DNA of 64,000 nucleotides. It comes from DASQZK01 sp963732905 (lineage in GTDB: Bacteria > Bacteroidota > Bacteroidia > Bacteroidales > GCA-2748055). The DNA is taken from NCBI GenBank assembly GCA_963732905.1, contig CAVTBM010000007.1, positions 62,001 through 126,000 on the forward strand. Reading direction: 5' to 3'. The position numbers and the translations under genes are program-made. Of this stretch, positions 9,323-18,913 are shown one piece after another. The notes under the pieces were generated by a model. It worked only from the letters and a program-made list of their open reading frames with translations. It was not told the origin of the DNA and did not search any database. Each line of letters begins with the position of its first letter. Positions within the stretch are counted from its first letter, which is position 1.

Positions 9323-9525
9323 AATTGTAAATTAGATCAGATGAACAAAGTAATTCTCATTTAACCCGGATTTAAATCTTAATCAAACTGTCTTTGCAGG
9401 TTTCCGGGAATCAGCCTGGCAGATTGAAGAGCCAAAGAGTTAATAGTTTAACTATTTTTATAAACTCTCAGGTTTTCTCCGCTTCAGTGATCAATAAGAT
9501 TTGATTATGCATTCAGATTTATAAT

Positions 9526-10842
9526 TCAAAACATATTACTCACTCGCAAATTTGACGAAGCTTTGATTCTGTAACCAATAAAGGCGTAGTAGGTAATAAA
9601 TACATAGCACACCAATGGTACGGTCATCGCCATGGCCATACTTCGTGTCAACTCAAAAATCCATCCCATAACCGGGGTCAGGGCCGCTCCACCAATGATT
9701 GCCATAATAATTATTGATCCCCCTATTTTTGTGTCGGGCCCCAGTTCTTTAATTCCTAATGCAAATATTGTAGGGAACATAAGTGACATAAAAAAACTTG
9801 TAAATAATATCGCCCAAAGCCCAATCCAGCCTGGATACAGTATTCCGGTTGATATAAGGAAGATATTTATGATTCCATATATTCCCATCAGTTTCTGGGG
9901 TCTGATATACTTCATAAGGTAAGTCGCTAAAAATCTCCCAATACCAAAGGCTACAAGGCTACCGGTCAGGTAACCACCCGCAACTTTTTCAGGTTGCCCT
10001 GTATAGTCCTGAATATATTGAATAAAGTAACTCCAGGTTCCTACCTGAGCTCCGACATAGAAAAACTGGGCGATTACACCCTGAATAAAGTGAGGATATT
10101 TGAAAAGGTGCTTAAATCCACGTTCTTTTCCCTTTATTTCATTTTCAGTTTCATTAGCATTTTTAGGAAATTTTGTCCTGATTAACAGGAACGCCCATAA
10201 AAATATTACCAATCCAATCAGGAGATAGGGTCTTACCACACGCATGATTTCTGAATGCAGGTATGAATCATATTCACCTGATGCCTTCATTAGTGCAATT
10301 TCTTTCTCAGACAATTCTACACCGGAAAAAATAAAAATGGTTCCAATAAGTACACCAATAACAGCACCGAGTGGATTAAATGATTGAGACAGGTTTAGTC
10401 TTTGTTCCGATGTCTTTGATTCACCGAGCGTAGCAATAAAAGGATTTGCCCCCGTCTCAAGAAATGATAGCCCACTGGCAATGACAAAGAGAGCGCAAAG
10501 AAAAAAAATGTATTTACCAAGAAGGGCAGCCGGCCAGAATAGGAGTGTCCCCAGGGCAAAAAGGAACAGACCGATTACCAAACCGGTTTTGTATCCGTAT
10601 TTTCTCATGATCAATGCAGCAGGCATAGCAAATATGAAGTAACCGAAAAAGAAAAATGTCTGAATAAATCCGGCTCCAAGCCTGGATATTTCGAACGTCT
10701 TCATAAACTGTTTGACAAGTACTTCATTCAAATTGACAGCTATTCCCCAAAACATAAAAAGGGCTGTGACCAGAATGAATGGAAGTAAATTATCCTTTGA
10801 AATCAATTTGGATTTTTCAACGGCTTTTTTTTTCGATCTCAT
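9526..10842 (-). CDS. FucP-family sugar:H+ symporter (MFS)
   Basis: Inner-membrane major facilitator of about 438 residues with 12 hydrophobic helices. The N-terminal FILVTALFMFWGIAVNLNEVL segment and FIQTFFFFGYFIFAMPAALIM are typical of the FucP/GluP (fucose, glucose/galactose) branch, as is ETGANPFIATLGE in the middle of the first half. An upstream in-frame ATG at 10914 would add 24 hydrophilic residues; ATG at 10842 (MRSKKKAVEK) fits the family better. It is the first gene of the minus-strand unit divergent from susC, and probably takes up a deoxy sugar or hexose released in the periplasm by the PUL enzymes. Confidence 0.9.
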   Translation of the reverse strand: MRSKKKAVEKSKLISKDNLLPFILVTALFMFWGIAVNLNEVLVKQFMKTFEISRLGAGFIQTFFFFGYFIFAMPAALIMRKYGYKTGLVIGLFLFALGTLLFWPAALLGKYIFFLCALFVIASGLSFLETGANPFIATLGESKTSEQRLNLSQSFNPLGAVIGVLIGTIFIFSGVELSEKEIALMKASGEYDSYLHSEIMRVVRPYLLIGLVIFLWAFLLIRTKFPKNANETENEIKGKERGFKHLFKYPHFIQGVIAQFFYVGAQVGTWSYFIQYIQDYTGQPEKVAGGYLTGSLVAFGIGRFLATYLMKYIRPQKLMGIYGIINIFLISTGILYPGWIGLWAILFTSFFMSLMFPTIFALGIKELGPDTKIGGSIIIMAIIGGAALTPVMGWIFELTRSMAMAMTVPLVCYVFITYYAFIGYRIKASSNLRVSNMF

Positions 10843-11571
10843 TTGTGTTAAATTGAAATGAGTTCCGTGCTCAAATAGATGATCCGATCTTCCTGACCAC
10901 ATCTGGTTCACCATAAGTAAAGTTACTTCCGCATTTTAAAACAGAGGATCTCTATTTATTCTAAAAGGAGGAAATTTGGTTAATTGAATTAGGAATATTC
11001 TTCCAAAAAGGGGTAAATAGTTCTATGCTCCAATAAACTTCCATAAATGGTTCTGCTGAAATCTTAAATAATAGCAGGCAACGGCAATTAGGTTATACCG
11101 AAAAGACCTGGCTTTTTTATTAGTGCAAATCGGCAAGCTGAAAAGATCTGGTCATGATCATGGAGAACAATCAGCCTTTTGGGATCATTGTGGATGGCTT
11201 CTAAAACAAAAATAACTATTTGAAAAAAGAAATTCTCCTTCTCTGGATACATGACGATTTATAAGTTTTTATTAAAAATAGGGGTTTGAAACCGGGCCTC
11301 ATGCAATATTCCGTAGTCGTGACTTTTCAGTATTTCATCATTCCGGGCAATACTATTCTCCATAAAAAATATCAATTCCCATATTAAGTACTTGAATATC
11401 TTAATGATACGTGATATATTCCGGATAATTTTACACTTTTTATAATTATTTTTCCACCTATAAATTTCCTAAGTACTCAAGTTAGAAATGAATTTGAACT
11501 CCCCCAATGGATATTAAGTTATAATTTTCATCAAAAGTTTACTACTACACTAACCTTTAAACTAAACACCT
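10843..11571. other. Divergent intergenic region between fucP-like and susC-like genes
   Basis: About 730 AT-rich bases with no convincing reading frame. It must carry promoters for both the minus-strand transporter/GH116 unit and the plus-strand PUL, and probably the binding site of the hybrid two-component regulator. No clear terminator or RNA gene seen. Confidence 0.6.
11392..11422 (+). promoter_or_regulatory. Weak candidate promoter upstream of susC-like gene
   Basis: TTG, 20 bases, then TATATTCC, a partial match (first six positions) to the Bacteroidota TTTG / TAnnTTTG promoter. It would leave a leader of about 145 bases before the susC start. By eye only. Confidence 0.25.
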
Positions 11572-14500
11572 ATGCTAAAAATTAAATTCTTACTGATAAT
11601 CCTTTTCGCCGGATTATTCTCAGCGACAAGTATTGCGCAGGAAATAAAGGGAAAGGTCACAGATGAGAACGGACAGGTTCTCCCCGGTGTAAATATTATT
11701 ATAAAAGGCACTACTACGGGTGTGATCACAAATGTTCAGGGTGAATATTCCATTGATGCTCCTGCCAATGCTACTTTGGTATTTTCGTATGTTGGTTATA
11801 AGAAAACGGAAATACCAGTTGAAAACCGCAGTGTTATCGACGTGCAGATTTTACCTGACTCATATGCCATAAATGAGGTAGTTGCTGTCGGGTATGGTAG
11901 CATGAAAAAGTCTGACCTCACCGGATCGGTTGTGTCTGTAAATGATGAAGCTATAAAAGACAGACCCATAACCACTGTTAATCAGGCTCTGATAGGAAAG
12001 ATGGCTGGCGTTGCTGTCGAATTGAATGATGCAACTCCGGGGGGGTTGACCTCTATTAAAATCAGAGGGGCAGGATCCATAACTGCCGGTAATGAGCCCT
12101 TATATGTTATTGATGGTTTTCCGGTAGGGCAGGCAGAAGCAAATTCTTTACTTCCTTCAGACATTGAGTCCATAAATGTTTTGAAGGACGCATCATCCAC
12201 GGCTATTTATGGTTCCCGCGGGGCCAATGGAGTGATCCTGATCAGTACAAAGTCTGGTGCGAATATGACTCCTGTTATCCAGTTTAACGCTTCTTATGGC
12301 TTTGCCAGTGTTGCAAAACGGGATTATTATGATCTTCTAAATGCGGATGAATACGTGCAGTTTATTGGAGTAGTTAAGAATGAATTATGGGTGAGAGACG
12401 GGAATGATCCGTCAGTCCCTGAACAGGACCGGCCGGCATCATATCAAATTCCGGATTATGTTAAGAATCGGGATCCTAACGTGAACACCAACTGGCAGGA
12501 TGTAATTTTTGAACCTGCAGCCATTCAAAACTACGATTTGAATGTAAGAGGTGGCAGTGAAAAAACCAAGTATTATTTCTCTGTCGGGTATTCCGGTGAT
12601 GATGGAGTTGTGATAGGAAGCAATTACCAAAAGGTAACTGCGAGGTTAAAGCTTGATGCAACCTTGCTAAAGGACAGACTTCAGGCAGGTATAAATATTG
12701 CTCCTTCTTACGCTAATAAACGGGTATCTGTTATTAATAGTGGTGATGTCTTTTCATCCGTAATAGGGTCTGCCCTGGCAATGCCTCCAATTATCCCGGT
12801 CTATAATCCAGACGGAACTTATGGTAGCACTGCAAATATTCCAGGTATACCATTCTATGGGAGTCCCTTGCAATTAGCTAAAGAATATCAAGACAAGACG
12901 AATGTGTTTACGTCGTTGGTTAACAGTTATCTGGATTTACAAATTATTGAAGGTCTCCATCTTAAAACTTCACTTGGTTTTGTCTTTAATAATTCGACCA
13001 GGGATTATTTCCGCCCGTCATCCCTGTGGAGACCATTCGCACCTGCTCCGACATATGCCGATGCTTCATCGCAATATAACAATTCAGTAGACTGGTTGTC
13101 TGAAACCCTTCTGAATTACAGCAAGGTACTGAACGGTGTGCATGAGATCAACATCCTTGCGGGATTCACGGCTCAAAAGGACCATGCAACGGGAAACTAT
13201 GCTTACGCAACAAACTTTCCCAATGATCTGGTGCCCACACTTAATGCCGGGACTATTCAGAGTGGAAACAGTTCGGTAAGCGAATGGTCATTATTGTCAT
13301 ACCTGGGGAGGGTAAACTACTCCTATAAGGGTAAATACCTTTTAACCGGAACAGTAAGACGCGATGGCAGCTCAAGATTCGGTCCGGCGAATAAGTATGG
13401 GACATTCCCTTCTATTGCAGGAGCCTGGAGAGTCTCTGAGGAATCATTCCTTGACAACGTAAAGACTATCAGTAACCTGAAATTAAGGGCCAGCTATGGA
13501 ATTACCGGCAACAACGCCATCGGCAATTATGCCTATATAGGGTTGGTAGGCATTACGAATCAAACTTTCGGACTGGGGTCAGGAAGTAATTATTCCGGAA
13601 TTTACCCTACCACCATTGGCAATCCAGCCTTATCCTGGGAAGTTTCCAAACAACTTGACCTCGGCATTGATCTGGGTTTATTAAAGGAGAGGATTTCATT
13701 AACCATGGATTATTACAATAACCGAACGTCTGATTTATTATTGAATGTAAATCTTCCGACCACTTCCGGATTCTCGTCTTCTCTGCAAAATATAGGTGAA
13801 GTTGAGAATAAAGGTTATGAATTTTCTATTATTACAAGGAACATTCAGAAGGCTTTCACCTGGACGACAAGTTTTAACATATCATTCAATCAGAATACAG
13901 TGCTTAAACTGGGACCAAACGGTGATCCTATTTATGACTTCTACGGTACACGAATTACTGCAATAGGACATGAGATGGGCGCATCCAATGGTCTGGTGGT
14001 TTTAGGGATATTGACACAGGCAGACATTGATAACGGGGTTGCAATTTTCCCCGGTGAGGTTGCCGGTGATGTCAAATACAAGGATGTGAATAAGGATGGC
14101 GTTATCAGCAATTTCAACGGACCTGATGGCGTAAATATCGGAAATCCCTTTCCGAATTACATTTTTGGTTTTTCCAATACGTTCACATACAAGAATTTTG
14201 ACCTTTCAATTTATATCAACGGCCAGGCTGGAGGAAGAACTCTTGATCTTGTGGGACAGGGTATGTGGAGTTCCGGCGGAAACAACATTTTCAAATCCTG
14301 GTATGAAAACCGTTATATTTCAGATGCACAACCTGGTGACGGGATGACACCTCATCTTACCTTTGGTCTTGGGGGTCTGCCAGATACCAGGCTCATCCAG
14401 AAAACTGATTATTGGCGCATAGCGAATATTACTCTTGGTTATGATCTTCCAGCTGATAAGGTCTCATTTGTGTCAGGTTTCAGGGTATACGCATCTGTGG

Positions 14501-14652
14501 AGAACCTTGCTACGTTTAGTAAGTTCATGGGCTATAATCCCCAGCAGAAATCCAATGGTGCTGAACAGAACAGCACACTTGGAGGGTTTGCCCTGGGTGG
14601 GGCTTACCCGGTTCCCAGAGTTGTTTCATTAGGATTGAATGTATCATTCTAA
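11572..14652 (+). CDS. SusC/RagA-type TonB-dependent outer-membrane transporter
   Basis: Outer-membrane beta-barrel of 1026 residues that imports glycan oligomers with its SusD partner, powered by TonB. In order: signal peptide (ends near SIAQ, residue 23), carboxypeptidase-regulatory-like domain (GKVTDENGQVLPGVNIIIKG, then FSYVGYKKTEI), a short TonB-box region (INEVVAVGYG), plug domain with PLYVIDGFPV and the conserved SSTAIYGSRGANGVILI stretch, and the barrel ending in Phe (LGLNVSF). No extra N-terminal anti-sigma-interacting domain is seen, so regulation by an ECF/anti-sigma pair is unlikely. Followed 12 bases later by susD. It is the first gene of the PUL and its length is normal for the family. 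Confidence 0.97.
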   Translation: MLKIKFLLIILFAGLFSATSIAQEIKGKVTDENGQVLPGVNIIIKGTTTGVITNVQGEYSIDAPANATLVFSYVGYKKTEIPVENRSVIDVQILPDSYAINEVVAVGYGSMKKSDLTGSVVSVNDEAIKDRPITTVNQALIGKMAGVAVELNDATPGGLTSIKIRGAGSITAGNEPLYVIDGFPVGQAEANSLLPSDIESINVLKDASSTAIYGSRGANGVILISTKSGANMTPVIQFNASYGFASVAKRDYYDLLNADEYVQFIGVVKNELWVRDGNDPSVPEQDRPASYQIPDYVKNRDPNVNTNWQDVIFEPAAIQNYDLNVRGGSEKTKYYFSVGYSGDDGVVIGSNYQKVTARLKLDATLLKDRLQAGINIAPSYANKRVSVINSGDVFSSVIGSALAMPPIIPVYNPDGTYGSTANIPGIPFYGSPLQLAKEYQDKTNVFTSLVNSYLDLQIIEGLHLKTSLGFVFNNSTRDYFRPSSLWRPFAPAPTYADASSQYNNSVDWLSETLLNYSKVLNGVHEINILAGFTAQKDHATGNYAYATNFPNDLVPTLNAGTIQSGNSSVSEWSLLSYLGRVNYSYKGKYLLTGTVRRDGSSRFGPANKYGTFPSIAGAWRVSEESFLDNVKTISNLKLRASYGITGNNAIGNYAYIGLVGITNQTFGLGSGSNYSGIYPTTIGNPALSWEVSKQLDLGIDLGLLKERISLTMDYYNNRTSDLLLNVNLPTTSGFSSSLQNIGEVENKGYEFSIITRNIQKAFTWTTSFNISFNQNTVLKLGPNGDPIYDFYGTRITAIGHEMGASNGLVVLGILTQADIDNGVAIFPGEVAGDVKYKDVNKDGVISNFNGPDGVNIGNPFPNYIFGFSNTFTYKNFDLSIYINGQAGGRTLDLVGQGMWSSGGNNIFKSWYENRYISDAQPGDGMTPHLTFGLGGLPDTRLIQKTDYWRIANITLGYDLPADKVSFVSGFRVYASVENLATFSKFMGYNPQQKSNGAEQNSTLGGFALGGAYPVPRVVSLGLNVSF

Positions 14653-14664
14653 AATCATTAAATT

Positions 14665-16059
14665 ATGAAAAGATATATAGGAATCATAGTCTTTACTGGC
14701 CTTTTACTGGGAATAGCAACAAGCTGTGAGAAATTTTTAACACTGACACCTGTTTCACAGGCGAATGTTGAGGATTTTTATAAAACGCCAGGGGATATCA
14801 ATAATGCTGTAATTGCTGCATACAATTATCACAAAAGGATATTTTCTACTAATTTCTGCGTTCAACATATACTGGATGAATGGAGATCTGATAATACAGG
14901 CACTCTTGGCATCACCGATGAGGTTGACAACTTCACCAAAGATACCGGGAAAGAATGGTATATGTGGTCATGGGATAATTGTTATAAAGCCATTTATATG
15001 TGCAACATTGCCATGGAAAAAGCAATGGGTGTAGATATGACTGAAGATTTAAGAAACCAGTATATTGCTGAAGTTAAATTCCTCAGAGCAATTACTTATT
15101 TTGAGCTTGTCAGAAACTACGGCGGTGTCCCGTTGATTACAGAAACTCCAAAATCCCTGGATCGTGGTTCGGTCAACGTTTTCAGGAATACTGTAGATGA
15201 GGTATATGCACAAATCATTGAAGATTTACAGTTTGCTGAAAATCAGCTTCCTGTATCTTATAGTGATGCTGAAGAAGTTGGACGGGCCACCAAAGGTGCT
15301 GCAAAAACTTATCTTGCAGAGGTATATCTTACCCGCGGAAATAAAGCCGATGCAATAACCAGGTTAAGAGATGTTTTAACTTACGGCTATGAGTTGCTTC
15401 CGAATTATGAGGATGTCTTTGCTGCACAGAATGGGAATAATGCTGAAAGTGTGTTTGAGCTTCAATTTAAATCATCCACGGATGCCTGCCCAACTATCTA
15501 CATGTTTACTTCAATGAATGTTGACCTGAATCCGGGATTGGGTTACAACGCCGGGACACAGGATCTTTATGATGCTTTTGAAGCAGGTGATCCGAGAAGG
15601 GATTATACAATGGCCAAGGATAAACTTGACCTTTACTACTGCACAAAATACCGTGATCCCAATGCAAATCCCATAGCCGATGCAGACAATAACATCCCGT
15701 TGATGAGGTATTCGGAAGTATTATTATTACTTGCGGAGGCTTTGGGTGAAACCACGGAATCCTACGACCTGATTAATCAGGTAAGAGACAGGGTAGGTCT
15801 TGCTCCTATTGATGCATCCACTCCCGGAACGTTTAGTGAGAAATTGCTGCATGAAAGAAGGGTTGAACTGGCTTATGAAAACAAACGCTGGCATGATCTC
15901 CTAAGATTTGGAGTAGCAATCGATGTCATGAATGCCTTTTTTGTAAAAGAGAAAGGTGGGCAAATCGTGATCGATTCACAAGACCTTCTGTTCCCAATTC
16001 CAAATTTTGCGATATTAAATAATCCAAATCTGGAACAGAATCCAGGGTATTCAAATTAA
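14665..16059 (+). CDS. SusD/RagB-type surface glycan-binding lipoprotein
   Basis: Predicted surface lipoprotein of 464 residues (signal ending at GIATSC, Cys21) that lids the SusC barrel and binds the glycan. Family features: N-terminal FLTLTPVSQ, tetratricopeptide-like helices (IAEVKFLRAITYFELVRNYGGVPL is the typical region, near residues 136-160), and the C-terminal VRDRVGL...LLHERRVELAYENKRWHDLLRFG signature. At 464 residues it is shorter than many SusD proteins (500-600), so binding loops may be reduced. Encoded 12 bases after susC and surely co-transcribed with it. Confidence 0.96.
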   Translation: MKRYIGIIVFTGLLLGIATSCEKFLTLTPVSQANVEDFYKTPGDINNAVIAAYNYHKRIFSTNFCVQHILDEWRSDNTGTLGITDEVDNFTKDTGKEWYMWSWDNCYKAIYMCNIAMEKAMGVDMTEDLRNQYIAEVKFLRAITYFELVRNYGGVPLITETPKSLDRGSVNVFRNTVDEVYAQIIEDLQFAENQLPVSYSDAEEVGRATKGAAKTYLAEVYLTRGNKADAITRLRDVLTYGYELLPNYEDVFAAQNGNNAESVFELQFKSSTDACPTIYMFTSMNVDLNPGLGYNAGTQDLYDAFEAGDPRRDYTMAKDKLDLYYCTKYRDPNANPIADADNNIPLMRYSEVLLLLAEALGETTESYDLINQVRDRVGLAPIDASTPGTFSEKLLHERRVELAYENKRWHDLLRFGVAIDVMNAFFVKEKGGQIVIDSQDLLFPIPNFAILNNPNLEQNPGYSN

Positions 16060-16069
16060 CGAATACGTT

Positions 16070-16100
16070 AATTGGCACAGGATGAAATCCTGTGCCAATT
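16070..16100 (+). terminator. Perfect 14-bp stem-loop after susD
   Basis: AATTGGCACAGGAT, loop GAA, then its exact reverse complement, starting 11 bases after the susD stop. No T-run follows. It could be an attenuating terminator, an RNA processing or 3'-end stabilising hairpin that keeps susCD mRNA above the downstream enzyme genes. Confidence 0.6.
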
Positions 16101-16327
16101 CTATACCCGATCACTTTCTAAAAGTGCCTGATCTGCAGGGATTTTACCCTCTGAATTGAATCCGGTAAATAAGAAATATTTCCATTGTTCAGTTAAGGGA
16201 TTACATTGCTCTGAAGTGCCTTAAAGGTTTTAATATTTCGAATTTATTTGAATAATCAGTCCACTTTGAATAAAGGGAAATAGCAGTAGACAGGTGGTAA
16301 ACGGTCAAATCAGTAATATTCAAATCT

Positions 16328-18865
16328 ATGAAAAAGAATATATTCATTTTTTGCATTTATTTGCTGGCAATTGGATTTACCAGAGCAAATTCCATGGATT
16401 GGCCGGTACTAAAGCACTATGACCAGGACCACCTTTACAAAATTGCGCTTCCCATCGGAGGAATAGGTACCGGCTCGGTTTCACTTGGAGGGATTGGAAA
16501 TTTGCAGGACTGGGAAATTATGAACCGGCCGGCCATAGGATATAATCCTTCTACCGGAATGAAGAATTCACCATTCTTTGTGTTATATACTGATATACAT
16601 GGAGTGAAGGATATCCGGCTGCTTGAAGGACCAGTCCCTTTCTACCTTTATGAAGGTGAATCCGGCAGTATTGCAACGAATCACGGACTTCCAAGATTCA
16701 GGACCGCTTCATTTGACGCTGCCTACCCATTTGGACAGGTTAACCTCAGTACTCCGGAATCCCCGGTAAAAGTGAAGATTAAGGCTTTTAATCCCATGAT
16801 ACCCGGAGATGTTGATAACAGTAGTATCCCAATCGCGGTTCTTGATTATGAGTTGACGAATACATCAGACAACGAAATCATTTTCAGTGTATGCGGAACT
16901 ATGCCGAATTTCATTGGTGAAGATGGTTCAAATGGGAAAGCTGTTGGAAACAAAAATACCTTCATGAAAGGATCAGGCTTTAAAGGGATTTTATTTACTT
17001 CCGATGGTGTGGATAAAAAGGCAGATCAATGGGGTGAAATGGCATTAGTCACCCCGTCTGATGGGGAGACTACATACCGGACGGCCTGGAAGCCCGAACA
17101 TTGGGGCTCTTCTCTGTTAGACTTTTGGGATGATTTATCTGCGGATGGTTTGCTGGAAAACAGAAAAGATGAAGTATCTCAAAAACCTGTTGCATCACTC
17201 GCTGTCGGAGATACCCTGAAACCTCATGAAACCAAAACCGTCAGGTTCCTGTTAACCTGGTATTTCCCCAACAGGACGGCATGGTCAAGCGAACCCATGC
17301 TAAACTATTATACAACAAAATACCAGGGAGCCTGGGATGTGGTTGTAAAAACGGTTCCTGAATTATCCCCGTTGGAAGAAAATACAGTAAAATTTGTGAC
17401 TGCATTTTGTGAAAGTGATCTTCCTGAAGTAGCAAAGGAGGCAGCTTTATTTAATGCTAGTACACTGAGGACACAAACATGTTTCAGGCTGAATGATGGA
17501 AATCTTTATGCATGGGAAGGTTGTCTTGACCATGTGGGCTGTTGTTTCGGTTCCTGTACCCATGTTTGGAACTATGAAACTGCAACCAGCTTTCTTTTTG
17601 GTGATCTGGCGAAAACGTGGCGGTATATTGAATTTGGCCCCGCTGCACAGGAGGATGGCTTAATGAGTTTCCGGGTAAAATTACCCTTGAATGAAATTCC
17701 GAAATTTTCGTATGCAGCAGCTGACGGACAAATGGGGACTATTATGAAATTTTATCTGGATTGGCAATTATCCGGTGATGACGAATTTCTAAAGACCTAT
17801 TATCCGAAAATTAAAAGTACTATTTCTTATGCATGGATTAAGGGAGGATGGGATGCGAACCAGGATGGCGTTATGGAAGGCGTTCAGTCAAATACGATGG
17901 ACGTGGAATATTATGGTCCCAATCCTCAGGAAGGAACCTGGTACCTCGGGGCTCTCAATGCTGTTGAAGAGATGGCCGTTAAAATGAATGACAGAGATAT
18001 GGCAATGAAATGCCGGAAATTATTCAGTAGCGGAAGTAAATGGATGGACGCAAATTTATTTAATGGTGAATACTACATCCAAAAGATTATGGTCAGTGAT
18101 TCCGCTGAAATTCCGAAAGGTCAAATTGTGGGAATGGGAGCAAAGAATAATAGCAATCCTGACTATCAGCTTGGAGACGGATGCCTGGTGGATCAGCTTG
18201 TGGGTCAGTATATGGCTCATGTATGCGGTTTAGGTTACCTGCTTAAAGAAGAAAATGTAAAAACTGCCTTGCAGAGTATTATGAAATACAATTATAAGTC
18301 TAATCTGTATGATCATTTTAACTGTATGCGAAGTTTTGCACTGGGGGATGAGGCCGCATTACTCATGGCGTCATACCCAAAATCCCGACCTGTAAACCCT
18401 TTCCCGTATTTTACGGAAGTAATGACCGGCTTTGAATACACTGCTGCCATAGGGATGCTTTATGAGGATCAAACCGACAATGGATTAAAATGTATACAAA
18501 ACATCAGAGACCGCTATGACGGAAGAAAGCGAAGTCCCTTTGATGAAGCTGAATGTGGGCATCATTACGGACGTGCCATGGACAGCTGGTCAGCTATCCT
18601 TGCTTTAACAGGATTTCATTATTCGGGAGTAACTGATGAACTCAGCTTCAAAAATATTAAAGGTAAATATTTCTGGTCGAATGGATATGCTTATGGAACA
18701 ATGGAATTTACTGACACACAGGATGGTAAAAAGGCGGTTTTAACCGTCTTAAACGGTAAACTTAAACTACGACAATTAAACATCGAAGGCCTTGGTTCCT
18801 CCGCATTAAAAAAGACAATGACCTTCCAGGCCGGAGATCATTATGACTTTTTAATTAAGGGGTAG
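16328..18865 (+). CDS. GH116 glycoside hydrolase, secreted
   Basis: Second GH116 of the window, 845 residues. It has a cleavable-type signal peptide (ends near TRANS, residue 22) and no lipobox Cys, so it is probably a soluble periplasmic enzyme. It shares with the lipoprotein GH116 at 6611-9322 the ALPIGGIGTGSVSLGG start, CTHVWNYE (candidate nucleophile Glu417) and NTMDVEYYG (candidate acid/base Asp525). It also shares the QLVGQY and EVMTGFEYT(A) segments of the helical barrel. Known members cleave beta-linked glucose, xylose or GlcNAc. It starts 268 bases after susD, beyond a strong hairpin, and is followed 48 bases later by the GH94-like gene. The two copies differ enough to have distinct specificities. 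Confidence 0.92.
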   Translation: MKKNIFIFCIYLLAIGFTRANSMDWPVLKHYDQDHLYKIALPIGGIGTGSVSLGGIGNLQDWEIMNRPAIGYNPSTGMKNSPFFVLYTDIHGVKDIRLLEGPVPFYLYEGESGSIATNHGLPRFRTASFDAAYPFGQVNLSTPESPVKVKIKAFNPMIPGDVDNSSIPIAVLDYELTNTSDNEIIFSVCGTMPNFIGEDGSNGKAVGNKNTFMKGSGFKGILFTSDGVDKKADQWGEMALVTPSDGETTYRTAWKPEHWGSSLLDFWDDLSADGLLENRKDEVSQKPVASLAVGDTLKPHETKTVRFLLTWYFPNRTAWSSEPMLNYYTTKYQGAWDVVVKTVPELSPLEENTVKFVTAFCESDLPEVAKEAALFNASTLRTQTCFRLNDGNLYAWEGCLDHVGCCFGSCTHVWNYETATSFLFGDLAKTWRYIEFGPAAQEDGLMSFRVKLPLNEIPKFSYAAADGQMGTIMKFYLDWQLSGDDEFLKTYYPKIKSTISYAWIKGGWDANQDGVMEGVQSNTMDVEYYGPNPQEGTWYLGALNAVEEMAVKMNDRDMAMKCRKLFSSGSKWMDANLFNGEYYIQKIMVSDSAEIPKGQIVGMGAKNNSNPDYQLGDGCLVDQLVGQYMAHVCGLGYLLKEENVKTALQSIMKYNYKSNLYDHFNCMRSFALGDEAALLMASYPKSRPVNPFPYFTEVMTGFEYTAAIGMLYEDQTDNGLKCIQNIRDRYDGRKRSPFDEAECGHHYGRAMDSWSAILALTGFHYSGVTDELSFKNIKGKYFWSNGYAYGTMEFTDTQDGKKAVLTVLNGKLKLRQLNIEGLGSSALKKTMTFQAGDHYDFLIKG

Positions 18866-18913
18866 TTTAAAAATCGATTCATACTTCAACCACTTAACGA
18901 AATACTATTCAGG

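Noticed and set aside
11383..11485. Two AAGTACT-containing segments upstream of susC that look like an inverted operator pair.
   Set aside because: The shared core is short, itself palindromic and sits in AT-rich DNA; similarity beyond 8-9 bases is poor.
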